Shown here piece after piece: positions 27,337 to 38,635 of a stretch of 64,000 bases of DNA. Source of the stretch: Frateuria aurantia DSM 6220 (GTDB lineage: Bacteria > Pseudomonadota > Gammaproteobacteria > Xanthomonadales > Rhodanobacteraceae); NCBI RefSeq assembly GCF_000242255.2, contig NC_017033.1, positions 372,001 through 436,000 on the forward strand, written 5' to 3'. The position numbers and the translations under genes are program-made. The notes below the pieces were generated by a model. The model was not told where the DNA came from. It saw only the letters and a program-made list of their open reading frames with translations, and did no database searches. The number at the start of each line of letters is the position of its first letter. The first letter of the stretch is position 1.

Positions 27337-27347
27337 GGGGGGGGGGG
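27337..27347. repeat. Homopolymer tract of 11 G
   Basis: Eleven consecutive G (C on the minus strand) lie between the aldo-keto reductase stop and the GH32 start, 60 bp from the latter. It is the longest homopolymer I noticed in the window. Such tracts slip during replication and, in a promoter, can vary expression. Confidence 0.85.
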
Positions 27348-27410
27348 CTCGTCATCCGATTCCGGGATCGGCAGAGGGCTGCCATGACGCGGGGCGCCGG
27401 ATGGCTGTCG

Positions 27411-28238
27411 TCAGGTCAGGGTCGCGGGGTCCGGTCCGATGCGCCGATCCTGATTCAGCTCGGCGATCACGGCGAGGTCCGCCGTATCCAGGCTGAAATC
27501 GAAGATGTCGGCGTTGTCACGGATCCGCGAAGGAGTGACCGATTTGGGAATCACCACCAGGCCCAGCTCGATATGCCAGCGCAGCACGATCTGGGCCGGG
27601 CTCTTGCCGTACTTGGCGGCGATGGTCTTGAGCCCGGGATCATCCAGCACCTCGCCGCCCTGGGCCAGCGGACTCCAGGACTCGGTGACGATGTCGCGGG
27701 CGGCATCGACGTCACGCAGTTCGGTCTGCTGCAGCAGGGGATGCAGCTCGATCTGGTTGAGCACCGGGGTGACGCCGGTGGCATCGATGATCGCGTCCAG
27801 ATCTTCGGCACGGAAATTGGAGACGCCGATGGAGCGGATCCTGCCGGCTTCGCGCGCCTTGATCAGGGCCTTCCAGCTGTCCAGAGCCAGTCCGCGCGAG
27901 GGCACCGGCCAGTGGATCAGGTACAGATCGACATAGTCCAGCTTCAACTTGTCCAGACTCAGGTCCAGTGCTTTCAGCGCACTGTCATAGCCTTGGTCGG
28001 CATTCCACAGCTTGGTGGTGATGAACAGCTCGTCGCGGGCCAGCCCTGAGGCGGCAATGGCCTGGCCGACACCTTCCTCGTTGCCATAGATCGCCGCCGT
28101 GTCGATATGGCGGTAGCCGGCATCGAAAGCGGCGCCGACGGCGGCGGCGGTTTCCGCCGGCGGGGTCTTGAAGACGCCGAAGCCCAGCTGGGGAATGCGG
28201 TGGCCGTCATTGAGGGGGATCGAGGGAATCGCGCTCAT
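27411..28238 (-). CDS. dkgA: Aldo-keto reductase, DkgA type
   Basis: NADPH-dependent aldo-keto reductase of 275 residues. The catalytic tetrad is visible: Asp/Tyr in HIDTAAIYGNEEGVG, Lys in FITTKLWN and His in YLIHWPVP; GLVVIPKSVTPSRIRDN is the cofactor-binding end. Overall it follows E. coli DkgA (2,5-diketo-D-gluconate / methylglyoxal reductase) along its full length, as I recall that sequence. The natural substrate in this organism is unknown. It lies upstream of the GH32 gene on the same strand, with 133 bp between them, so shared transcription is possible but unproven. Confidence 0.88.
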   Translation of the reverse strand: MSAIPSIPLNDGHRIPQLGFGVFKTPPAETAAAVGAAFDAGYRHIDTAAIYGNEEGVGQAIAASGLARDELFITTKLWNADQGYDSALKALDLSLDKLKLDYVDLYLIHWPVPSRGLALDSWKALIKAREAGRIRSIGVSNFRAEDLDAIIDATGVTPVLNQIELHPLLQQTELRDVDAARDIVTESWSPLAQGGEVLDDPGLKTIAAKYGKSPAQIVLRWHIELGLVVIPKSVTPSRIRDNADIFDFSLDTADLAVIAELNQDRRIGPDPATLT

Positions 28239-28399
28239 CGGGATGGCTCCTTGTCATGGGGGAAAACGCCTGCATCGAGGCGGACAGGCCCGGGCCTGCC
28301 GCATCGCGGCAGCCCGTAGACAAGGTAGGGGGCCGGAGCCGGATCTTTCAAGTCCGGAGGGCGGCCATCGCCCGGAAGGGCTTGCCGGCGAGGGCGATC

Positions 28400-28429
28400 C
28401 GGACCGTGTTCCATCCCGGACACGGTCCG
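28400..28429 (-). terminator. Candidate terminator downstream of uup
   Basis: CGGACCGTGT and ACACGGTCCG form a perfect 10-bp inverted repeat around a 10-base loop, 15 bp after the uup stop. No T-run follows on the minus strand, so termination is only likely by position. Confidence 0.45.
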
Positions 28430-28443
28430 CATGCGTCGTCGGC

Positions 28444-30309
<1,866 letters not shown>

Positions 30310-30589
30310 CCGCTCATTCTAGCAGCAGGGATGGGGGCAACGGAGTGTCCGCTGTCTGTTTCGCGACAGGAATCCGCGGCGTGGCCGGGCAGGGCCGGCG
30401 GGGTTCGCCCGGGGGTACGGGAGACGGGCGGCAGGAATGTTTTGGAAGAGAAATGATTGCAGTCGTTATATTTAAATTAAACAACAACTTGATGCGGGGA
30501 CTTCATGTTTTTCCTCTGTATTGTTGAGTGTTTTTAAATTAAAGTGATGCCATCAGGTTTCAATAGCAGCTCAGGAGCGAGGAATCCGC
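30310..30589. other. AT-rich spacer between uup and the D,D-carboxypeptidase
   Basis: 280 bp separating two divergent genes. About 30450-30550 is strikingly AT-rich for this genome and carries two copies of TTTAAATTAAA. Promoters for one or both genes are probably here; no gene is seen. Confidence 0.6.
30471..30543. repeat. Pair of TTTAAATTAAA direct repeats
   Basis: Identical 11-bp copies lie at 30471-30481 and 30533-30543, 62 bp apart, close to six helical turns, so both face the same side of the DNA. They sit 50-120 bp upstream of the carboxypeptidase start. They may be regulator or nucleoid-protein sites. Confidence 0.55.
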
Positions 30590-31798
30590 GTGGCCATGGT
30601 GTCCCGAAAGTCAGAGTGGTTGCCGGGCCGGGTGCCTGGTTTCGTGGCGGCACTGCTGTTCAGCGCGCTGGCGCTGTGCAGTCGGAACGCTCATGCCGGC
30701 TATGCCGCGATGGTCGTCGATGCGACTACCGGGCAGGTGGTTTCGGCGGTGAATCCCGACGAACAGAATTATCCGGCTTCGCTGACCAAGATGATGACGC
30801 TGTATCTGGCCTTTCAGGCGCTGCACAGCGGTCGCCTCCAGATGCAGCAGGCCTTGCCGGTCTCTTCCTGGGCCGCCAACAAGTCGCCGACCAAGCTGGG
30901 CCTGCGTCGTGGACAGACGATTTCGGTGCACGACTGCATTCTCGGCATGATCACCAAGTCGGCCAATGATGCCGCCACGGTGGTGGCCGAAGGTCTGGGC
31001 GGCACGGAGTCCGGGTTTGCCGCGATGATGAACGCGCAGGCCCAGAAACTGGGCATGAGTCGCACTCATTTCGCCAATGCCTCGGGGCTGCCCAATCCCG
31101 CCAATGTTTCCAGTGCGCGTGATCTGATGCTGTTGTCGCGGGCGCTTTATCGTGACTTTCCGGAGCAGGCGCCGCTGTTCGCCACCCGTGAATTCATGTT
31201 TCGTGGCCAGCTGGTGCGTGGTCACAATCATCTGATGGACCGCTATCCGGGCATGGATGGTCTGAAGACCGGTTTTACCGATGCTTCGGGCTTCAATCTG
31301 GCATCGACCGCGGTGCACAACGGGCACCGCCTGTTCGGCGTGGTCATGGGCGGCCGTACCGCGGCGGTTCGCGACCAGTTGATGGCCAGACTGCTGGATG
31401 ACGGCTTTGATCATCGTGCCACCCCGGAAATGGTGGTGGCCGCTGCCTCGATGGCTCCGCCGCGCAGTCGTGGCCGCTACCGACATCTGCCGATGGCCCG
31501 CCGCATGCTGGCTGCGCTGTCGCCGATCGAGAGCGCCCAGGCCGAGGCCCTGCCCAGTCGTCGGGCGATGCGCCAGCACCGCCGCATGGTCAGGGCCAGG
31601 CAGCTGGCCAGTCTGCGCTCGCGCAAGGCCGGTCGCGCGCGTGGCCTGCCATTGGCCCAGACGCATGCTCACAAGGCCATCAGGGCCGGCGGGCTCAAGC
31701 GGTCACGCGTTACGCGATTGGCCCGGGCCACGCCAAAGATTTCGCGGCGCCATCATAGCCGGCAGCGGGTGATGCTGGCCTCCCGTCGCGGCAACTGA
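30590..31798 (+). CDS. D-alanyl-D-alanine carboxypeptidase (S11) with Arg-rich tail
   Basis: Penicillin-binding protein of 402 residues that trims the last D-Ala from peptidoglycan stems. A signal peptide ends at SRNAHA before GYAAMVVDA. Catalytic motifs: S64-L-T-K67, S124-A-N126 and K226-T-G. After about residue 285 the usual second domain or SPOR repeat is replaced by about 110 residues very rich in Arg, Ser and His with no known fold; it might bind anionic wall polymers or the membrane. Start GTG 30590 has AGGA six bases upstream; ATG 30596 is an alternative. It stands alone on its strand. Confidence 0.88.
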   Translation: MAMVSRKSEWLPGRVPGFVAALLFSALALCSRNAHAGYAAMVVDATTGQVVSAVNPDEQNYPASLTKMMTLYLAFQALHSGRLQMQQALPVSSWAANKSPTKLGLRRGQTISVHDCILGMITKSANDAATVVAEGLGGTESGFAAMMNAQAQKLGMSRTHFANASGLPNPANVSSARDLMLLSRALYRDFPEQAPLFATREFMFRGQLVRGHNHLMDRYPGMDGLKTGFTDASGFNLASTAVHNGHRLFGVVMGGRTAAVRDQLMARLLDDGFDHRATPEMVVAAASMAPPRSRGRYRHLPMARRMLAALSPIESAQAEALPSRRAMRQHRRMVRARQLASLRSRKAGRARGLPLAQTHAHKAIRAGGLKRSRVTRLARATPKISRRHHSRQRVMLASRRGN

Positions 31799-31973
31799 GT
31801 CGTGGCGGCCGCCATCCGTGCCTGAAGGCATCGAGGCGCGGCTGGTCGTCACCCGTCGGTCCGGGCTTCCGCCACGCGCGGCAGCGGCCGCGATGATCCA
31901 TGGACGGGTGAAAGGATGATGCCTGCGGCAGTATATTGATCCGGGCATCCCTGACGCAGAGCATCCTCGATCT

Positions 31974-33476
31974 ATGTTTATCGGTATCGATCTGGGTACA
32001 TCCTCGGTCAAGACGGTCCTGGTGGACCGTCAAGGCCATCTCCGGGGCACGGCCAGCGTGCCTCTGAATCTGTCCCATCCGCAGCCGCGCTGGTCCGAGC
32101 AGGACCCGGAAGACTGGTGGCAGGCGACAGTGCATGCCATGGATGCGCTGCTGGCCGAAGCCGCCGGCAAAGGACTGACGCTGGCCGATATCGAGGCCAT
32201 CGGGTTGTCGGGCCAGCAGCATGGGGCGACCTTGCTTGGCGCGGGCGACGAGGTGCTGCGGCCGGCCATCTTGTGGAACGACGGCCGCAGCGAGCGGGAA
32301 TGTGACGAGCTGGAACAGGTCGGGCGTTTTCGCGAGATCACCGGTAACCTGGCGATGCCGGGCTTCACCGCACCCAAACTGATGTGGGTTCGCAGGCATG
32401 AACCGGAGATCTTCGGGAAGATTGCCAAGGTATTGCTGCCCAAGGATTATCTGCGGCTGCGCCTGACCGGCGTTTATGCCAGCGACATGTCCGATGCGGC
32501 CGGTACCTTGTGGCTGGATGTCGCCAGACGGCAGTGGAGCGAACCGATGCTGGCAGCCTGCGGCCTGGGCATCGAGCATATGCCTGAACTTTTCGAGGGC
32601 AGTCAGAGCACAGGCCGGTTGCGGCCCGAACTGGCCTCGCGCTGGAAGCTGGGCAAGCTGCCGGTGGCTGGTGGCGGCGGGGACAATGCGGCCGGTGCGA
32701 TCGGTGTCGGCATCGTCAAGGCCGGTCAGGCGATGCTGTCACTGGGAACCTCGGGCGTCTATTTTGCGGTTTCGGAGGGTTTCAAGGCATGTCCGGAATC
32801 GGCGGTTCACAGCTTCTGCCATGCGCTGCCCGATACCTGGCATCTGATGAGCGTGATGCTCAGCGCCGCCAGCTGTCTGGATTTCAGTGCCCGTCTGGCC
32901 GGCTATTCCGATGTGGCGGCCTTGCTCGCCGATGCAGAGGCGGCCGGGCCGGTCCGGGCCGACAGCCCCTGGTTCCTGCCTTATCTGAACGGCGAGCGGA
33001 CACCGCACAACGATACCCATGCACGGGGCGCCTTTGTCGGTCTGTCGGCGACCACAGTGCGAGCCGATCTGGCGAATGCGACTCTGGAAGGTGTAGGCCT
33101 TGGACTGCTCGATGGCGTGCTGGCGGTCGAGGCCGCGGGCCTGGGAGCCGAGGTGATCACCGTGATCGGGGGCGGCTCTCGCAGCGCCTACTGGCTGCAG
33201 ATGCTGGCCGATATCCTGGGGCGTCCGCTGCAGCAGCGGGCCGGTGGGGATGTCGGGCCGGCCTTGGGTGCGGCCCGGCTGGCCTGGCTGGCAGTCGAGC
33301 CGGAGGCCTCGCTGGACGAGGTCTGCCCGCCGCCGCCGCTGCTGCAGACCTTCACGCCACGGGCTGACCGCTCGGCGTTCTATCGGGAGCAGCGCCATCC
33401 GGTGTTCCGTCGTCTCTATCGGCAGCTGGAGCCGGTGTTCCTGAGCGTGGACGCAGCTTCGACGGGCAAGGGGTGA
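31974..33476 (+). CDS. xylB: Xylulokinase XylB
   Basis: FGGY-family sugar kinase of 500 residues that phosphorylates D-xylulose to xylulose 5-phosphate for the pentose phosphate pathway. N-terminal FIGIDLGTSSVKTVLVD is the phosphate-binding loop, GLSGQQHGATLL and LLPKDYLRLRLTG are xylulokinase-type substrate segments, and YLNGERTPHNDTHARGAF and IGGGSRSAYWLQMLADI complete the family pattern. No xylose isomerase, xylose transporter or XylR gene is nearby, so it may serve a polyol (D-arabitol or xylitol) route instead; that is inference. It is followed convergently by the YitT-family gene. Confidence 0.92.
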   Translation: MFIGIDLGTSSVKTVLVDRQGHLRGTASVPLNLSHPQPRWSEQDPEDWWQATVHAMDALLAEAAGKGLTLADIEAIGLSGQQHGATLLGAGDEVLRPAILWNDGRSERECDELEQVGRFREITGNLAMPGFTAPKLMWVRRHEPEIFGKIAKVLLPKDYLRLRLTGVYASDMSDAAGTLWLDVARRQWSEPMLAACGLGIEHMPELFEGSQSTGRLRPELASRWKLGKLPVAGGGGDNAAGAIGVGIVKAGQAMLSLGTSGVYFAVSEGFKACPESAVHSFCHALPDTWHLMSVMLSAASCLDFSARLAGYSDVAALLADAEAAGPVRADSPWFLPYLNGERTPHNDTHARGAFVGLSATTVRADLANATLEGVGLGLLDGVLAVEAAGLGAEVITVIGGGSRSAYWLQMLADILGRPLQQRAGGDVGPALGAARLAWLAVEPEASLDEVCPPPPLLQTFTPRADRSAFYREQRHPVFRRLYRQLEPVFLSVDAASTGKG

Positions 33477-33533
33477 GTTCGGCGGCTGGCGCCCCGAGGG
33501 GCGCGGCGGCGTTGCTGACGGGTCTGCCCGGTC

Positions 33534-34157
33534 TCAGCTGATGCCGTTGTAACGGCCGTTGCGATGGTTCATGGTGATGATCATGTTCATCACCAGCACG
33601 CTGAGCACCGAGATCAGCACCAGCTTCCAGGGCAGCAGGCACAGGCCGGCCAGCATCACGCACAGATCGAAGCCCAGCAGCAGCTTGCCTGCGCTGATGC
33701 CATGCCGGCTCTGGCAATACAGGGCGGCAATATTGAAGCCGCCCAGACTGGCCCCGTGGCGGAACAGCATCAGACAGCCGATGCCCGCCAGGCTGCCGCC
33801 CAGAATGCTGGCGAAGACCGGGTTCAGCGAGCCGATGTCGATCAGGCCGGGCAGCAGGTGACTGTAGGCCGAGACCAGCGCGATGGCGGCAAAGGTCTTC
33901 AACGTGAAGGCCGCACCCATCTGCCGATAGGCAAAGTAATAGAACGGCAGATTCAGCACAAAGAAAATCAGGCCGAAACTGAGCGGGGTGACATAGGACA
34001 GCAGCACCGAGGCACCGACGGTACCGCCGGTCAGGAGGTGGTCATGGTGGAACAGAAAGACGCCGGTGGCGACCAGCAGGGTTCCCAGCAGAAGGGCCTG
34101 GGCATCTTCCATGGCACTGTGGCGATGCGGGATACGCTCGGGCGTGGATGTCGTCAT
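33534..34157 (-). CDS. YitT-family membrane protein
   Basis: A 207-residue inner-membrane protein with about five hydrophobic helices. LLLGTLLVATGVFLFHHDHLLTGG and the GTVGASVLLSYVTPLSFGLIFFVLNLPFYY segment match the YitT/DUF161 family; the C-terminal cytoplasmic domain found in many YitT proteins is absent. Function is unknown; some relatives are proposed ion or small-molecule channels. The start is uncertain: ATG 34157 was preferred, ATG 34172 is possible, and neither has a strong ribosome-binding site. It lies just downstream of the metK terminator on the same strand. Confidence 0.8.
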   Translation of the reverse strand: MTTSTPERIPHRHSAMEDAQALLLGTLLVATGVFLFHHDHLLTGGTVGASVLLSYVTPLSFGLIFFVLNLPFYYFAYRQMGAAFTLKTFAAIALVSAYSHLLPGLIDIGSLNPVFASILGGSLAGIGCLMLFRHGASLGGFNIAALYCQSRHGISAGKLLLGFDLCVMLAGLCLLPWKLVLISVLSVLVMNMIITMNHRNGRYNGIS

Positions 34158-34205
34158 GCGGAAATGATCCATGCAGGGGCCGGCAGGTCGGAGTCGGCGG
34201 AAATG

Positions 34206-34233
34206 AAAACGGCGCACCCGGAAGGGCGCGCCG
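34206..34233 (-). terminator. Intrinsic terminator of metK
   Basis: On the minus strand CGGCGCGCCC pairs with GGGTGCGCCG (one G-T wobble) around TTCC and is followed by TTTTC. A second small hairpin with a TTCG loop (ATCCACC/GGTGGAT) lies between the metK stop and this stem. Confidence 0.85.
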
Positions 34234-34273
34234 TCGATCATCCACCCGAAGGTGGATACAGGTCGAGGCCGGC

Positions 34274-35491
<1,218 letters not shown>

Positions 35492-35512
35492 TGTCGCAAT
35501 TATCCTTCTTTA

Positions 35513-35529
35513 CGGATAAAGAGATGAAA
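35513..35529 (-). promoter_or_regulatory. Shared met-gene motif upstream of metK
   Basis: CGGATAAAGAGATGAAA (plus-strand reading) differs by one base from the copy upstream of metE. It lies 22 bp before the metK ATG and overlaps the likely promoter or leader. Confidence 0.5.
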
Positions 35530-35651
35530 TTCAATCGCCCATGATACACCTGATGCGCGGAATTTCCATGGGCTGCAGAGGAATTGTGATATTCCATTAA
35601 GTCAGCAACCGTGTTCCAGCCATGTTTCAGCGCGGCAGCCAGGACTCGAGT

Positions 35652-35682
35652 ATCGCCATGCGGCAATCAGACGCATGGCGAT
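35652..35682. terminator. Perfect 11-bp inverted repeat between metE and metK
   Basis: ATCGCCATGCG and CGCATGGCGAT pair perfectly around a 9-base loop, about 90 bp past the metE stop. It probably ends the metE transcript, though no T-run follows. The rest of the 278-bp metE-metK gap shows only the metK leader. Confidence 0.5.
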
Positions 35683-35769
35683 CCAGGGTGTGAAATGTCT
35701 TGCATCTCCTTGATCAGAAAGGCAAGTCTGCGCCGTCGATCAGGCCCGCCTTGAGCCGGGGCGGCGCTG

Positions 35770-38040
35770 TCAGGCCGGCGGCAGTGTCGCGCGCAGCTGC
35801 CGCGCGGCATCCACCATGTGTCGCAGGGCCGGTTCGACCTGGTCCCAGTCACGGGTTTTCAGGCCGCAGTCGGGGTTGACCCACAGCTGTTCAGGGCGCA
35901 GCACGCGCAAGGCCCGTTGCAGCAGTTCCAGCATCTCCTCGCCGGAAGGCACCCGCGGCGAATGGATGTCGTATACGCCGGGACCGATGGCGGCGGGATA
36001 GTCAAAGGCCTGGAAGGCTTCCAGCAATTCCATCCGCGAGCGGCTGCTCTCGATCGAGATCACGTCCGCATCCAGGGCGGCGACGGCAGGCATGATCTCG
36101 TTGAATTCGCTGTAGCACATATGGGTATGGATCTGGGTCCGGTCCTGCGACCCGCCGGCGGCCACCTTGAAGGCATGCACGGCCCAGTCGAGGTAGGCGG
36201 CATGTTCGCAGGCGCGCAGGGGCAGGCCTTCGCGAAGGGCCGGTTCATCGATCTGGATTACTCCGATACCGGCCTTTTCCAGGTCATGGACCTCGTCGCG
36301 CAAGGCCAGGGCCAGTTGCAGGCAGATTTCCGCGCGCGTCAGGTCATCACGGACAAACGACCACTGCAGAAGGGTGACCGGACCGGTCAGCATGCCCTTG
36401 ACCGGGCGGGAGGTCAGCGATTGCGCATACGTGGCCCAGGCCACGGTCATCGGTCGGGGGCGGGCGATATCGCCCCAGATGATCGGAGGTTTGACGCAGC
36501 GTGAACCATAGCTCTGGACCCAGCCATGGCGGGTGAAGGCAAAGCCCTCCAGTTGTTCGCCGAAATATTCGACCATGTCGTTGCGCTCGGGTTCGCCATG
36601 TACCAGCACGTCCAGGCCGATGTCTTCCTGGAAGCGGATGACCCGTGCCACTTCATCGCGCAGCAGGGCCTGATAGCCGAGGTCATCGAGCTGGCCGCGA
36701 CGATGTCCGGATCGGGCCCGGCGCAGGGCCGCTGTCTGCGGGAAAGAACCGATGGTGGTGGTGGGCAGACTCGGCAATGCCAGCGCCTCGGCCTGGACGG
36801 CGCGTCGATGGGTGACATCGGAGCGGCGCAAGGCGGCCTGGGGGCTGAGTGCCGCCACCCGGGTCCGGACCTGTCGGCGTTGTACCCCGGTGGCTTGCGG
36901 CCGGCGTGCGAGCACCTCGGCCTGTGCCCGCAAGGCCTGCTCCGCGGCGGCATCGCCGGCGAGCCAGTCCGCGTAATGGCGCAGTTCCTGCAGTTTCTGC
37001 CGGGCAAAGGCCAGCCATGGCTTGAGGCCTGCCGCCAGCTGACGCTCTTGTTCGACGTCATAGGGCAGGTGTAGCAGTGAACAGGATGGCGCCAGCCACA
37101 GCCGCCCGGCCTGCCGCCACTCATGGAGTTCGTGCAGCAAGGCCTGCACCCGTTCCGGCTGACTGCGCCAGATGCCGCGGCCGTCGATGATGCCCGCCGA
37201 GAGCACTCGGTCACGGGGCAGGGTCTGCAGCAGGGTGGCCAGTTGTTGCGGGCCGCGAACCAGGTCCAGATGAATGCCGTCCACAGGCAGACTGGCCGCC
37301 AGTTCTGGATCGCAGCCGCCGAAATACGTCGCCACCAGCAGGCGAGGCGAAGGACCGCGAGCCAGGGTTTCATAGGCCTGGCGATAGGCGAGGGCAAGTG
37401 CCGGATCCAGATCGGTGACCAGCAGGGGTTCGTCCAGCTGGACCCACTCCACGCCGGCCTCGGCCAATTGCGCCAGCCATTCGAGATAGACCGGCAGCAG
37501 TCTCGGCAGCAGGTCCAGCGGGTTGCTGCCGTCGGTGCACTTGGACAGTTTCAGGAAGGAAACCGGGCCCAGCAGCACCGGTCGGGCCTGATGGCCGGCG
37601 GCCCTTGCATCGCGCCATTCGGCCAGTGGCTTGTCACCGCGCAGCCGGAAGTCCTGTCCGGCCTGCAGTTCGGGGACCAGATAGTGGTAATTGGTATCGA
37701 ACCATTTGGTCATTTCCAGGGCGGGACCGTCGGCACTGCCGCGGGCCATGGCGAAATAGCCGGCCAGCGGATCGCGCTCGAAGCCTTCGCGATGGCGTGC
37801 CGGAATGGCATCGAAGAGCACGGCCTGGTCCAGGACATGATCGTACAGCGAGAAGTCGTTGACCGGGACGCAGTCGATGCCCAGATCGGCGGCCTGTTGC
37901 CAGTGACGTCGGCGCAGCTCTTCGGCGGCAGCCAGCAGGGTTTCGGCCTGGCCCGGATCGCGCCAGTAGTTTTCCAGAGCTGTTTTGAGTTCGCGGCGGC
38001 GCCCGATGCGCGGGAAGCCGAGATAGGTGGTGATGTTCAT
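35770..38040 (-). CDS. metE: Cobalamin-independent methionine synthase MetE
   Basis: A 756-residue zinc enzyme that methylates homocysteine with 5-methyl-THF-triglutamate, without vitamin B12. It has the two-barrel layout of the family: N-terminal barrel from TTYLGFPRIGRRRELK, C-terminal barrel from TTIGSFPQTAALR. The zinc ligands lie in IHTHMCYSEFNEI, the ESSRSRMELL segment and NPDCGLKTR. Start 38040 is preceded by GAGGAA at 7-base spacing. The gene is controlled by a cobalamin riboswitch more than 200 bp upstream, so it should be off when B12 is available; this implies a B12-dependent MetH elsewhere. Confidence 0.97.
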   Translation of the reverse strand: MNITTYLGFPRIGRRRELKTALENYWRDPGQAETLLAAAEELRRRHWQQAADLGIDCVPVNDFSLYDHVLDQAVLFDAIPARHREGFERDPLAGYFAMARGSADGPALEMTKWFDTNYHYLVPELQAGQDFRLRGDKPLAEWRDARAAGHQARPVLLGPVSFLKLSKCTDGSNPLDLLPRLLPVYLEWLAQLAEAGVEWVQLDEPLLVTDLDPALALAYRQAYETLARGPSPRLLVATYFGGCDPELAASLPVDGIHLDLVRGPQQLATLLQTLPRDRVLSAGIIDGRGIWRSQPERVQALLHELHEWRQAGRLWLAPSCSLLHLPYDVEQERQLAAGLKPWLAFARQKLQELRHYADWLAGDAAAEQALRAQAEVLARRPQATGVQRRQVRTRVAALSPQAALRRSDVTHRRAVQAEALALPSLPTTTIGSFPQTAALRRARSGHRRGQLDDLGYQALLRDEVARVIRFQEDIGLDVLVHGEPERNDMVEYFGEQLEGFAFTRHGWVQSYGSRCVKPPIIWGDIARPRPMTVAWATYAQSLTSRPVKGMLTGPVTLLQWSFVRDDLTRAEICLQLALALRDEVHDLEKAGIGVIQIDEPALREGLPLRACEHAAYLDWAVHAFKVAAGGSQDRTQIHTHMCYSEFNEIMPAVAALDADVISIESSRSRMELLEAFQAFDYPAAIGPGVYDIHSPRVPSGEEMLELLQRALRVLRPEQLWVNPDCGLKTRDWDQVEPALRHMVDAARQLRATLPPA

Positions 38041-38102
38041 GAATGATTCCTCGTTGCGACAGACAGGCAAAGAGGAACGAAGGGCCGTGCAAGCCGGCAC
38101 GG

Positions 38103-38145
38103 GCCGGCTCGCAAGGTCGACCTTCGCCCCCGCGGGCGAGCCGGC
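38103..38145 (-). promoter_or_regulatory. Large hairpin between the B12 aptamer and metE
   Basis: GCCGGCTCGC pairs perfectly with GCGAGCCGGC, and the enclosed 23 bases contain the palindrome AAGGTCGACCTT and a CGCCC/GGGCG stem. It lies 60-105 bp before the metE start and may be part of the riboswitch expression platform. Confidence 0.4.
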
Positions 38146-38249
38146 AGCATGCGCGGGCAGACGAAGACCTCCCCACCATCAGGGCAGGAAGGGCCGGCCA
38201 GCCCCCGCGGGCTCCCAGGTCGGACCGGACGTACGGTGAAAACCGGGAC

Positions 38250-38405
38250 GTCCAGGTTGCGGCAGGTCTTCGGGCTCCCGGACATGGCAAAAGTGATGCC
38301 GCCTAGTGTTCGCCGCTTCCCGGGGTGGATTCCAGTGCGGATGGCGAAGTTCGTTTCCGGATACCGCTGCGGGGCAGCGCCGGATTCACACCGGCTTCCC
38401 TTTTA
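38250..38405 (-). ncRNA. Cobalamin (B12) riboswitch controlling metE
   Basis: On the minus strand the order of conserved blocks is GGGAAGCCGGTGTGAATCC, GCTGCCCCGCAGCGGTA, GGAAACGA, GCACTGG, GGGAAGCGG and the B12 box AGCCCGAAGACCTGCC. This is the classical cobalamin aptamer. The B12 box has GAAGACC where GGAGACC is usual. Known relatives upstream of metE repress it when adenosyl- or methylcobalamin binds. Confidence 0.92.
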
Positions 38406-38406
38406 A

Positions 38407-38438
38407 TTTCATCTCATCATTCGGATGAAGAGATGAAA
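38407..38438 (-). promoter_or_regulatory. Inverted repeat with shared met-gene motif upstream of metE
   Basis: TTTCATCTC and GAGATGAAA are perfect 9-bp arms around a 14-base centre. The right side contains CGGATGAAGAGATGAAA, the motif also seen upstream of metK and partly of metF. It directly precedes the riboswitch and probably overlaps the metE promoter. Confidence 0.55.
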
Positions 38439-38635
38439 ACCAGCAACGGGCGAACGATAGTCCGCCCCGCGGGGGAAGTCAATCGCTGCCTTCAAGTCGA
38501 CATCCAGCCATCCAGATGTCTTCAAGTCATGCATATGAGGAGGTTTTCCGCCTGTCGGCGGCTGTGTGCCGATACGGCGTGCTCTGGCCCTCGGGGCCCT
38601 GCTGCAGGCCCTGTGCGGGGAGGGGGGCGCAGGGC

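Larger units (their letters stand above)
38041..38635. other. Long metE leader and upstream region
   Basis: 595 bp without a gene. It holds the cobalamin aptamer (38250-38405), a promoter-proximal inverted repeat (38407-38438) and a GC-rich 210-base segment between the aptamer and metE with the large hairpin 38103-38145. From 38440 to 38635, up to the end of dusB, I see nothing further. Confidence 0.7.

Noticed and set aside
35652-35682. Possible SAM riboswitch upstream of metK
   Set aside because: Only a simple hairpin is present; none of the conserved SAM-I, SAM-II or SAM-IV aptamer blocks can be found.
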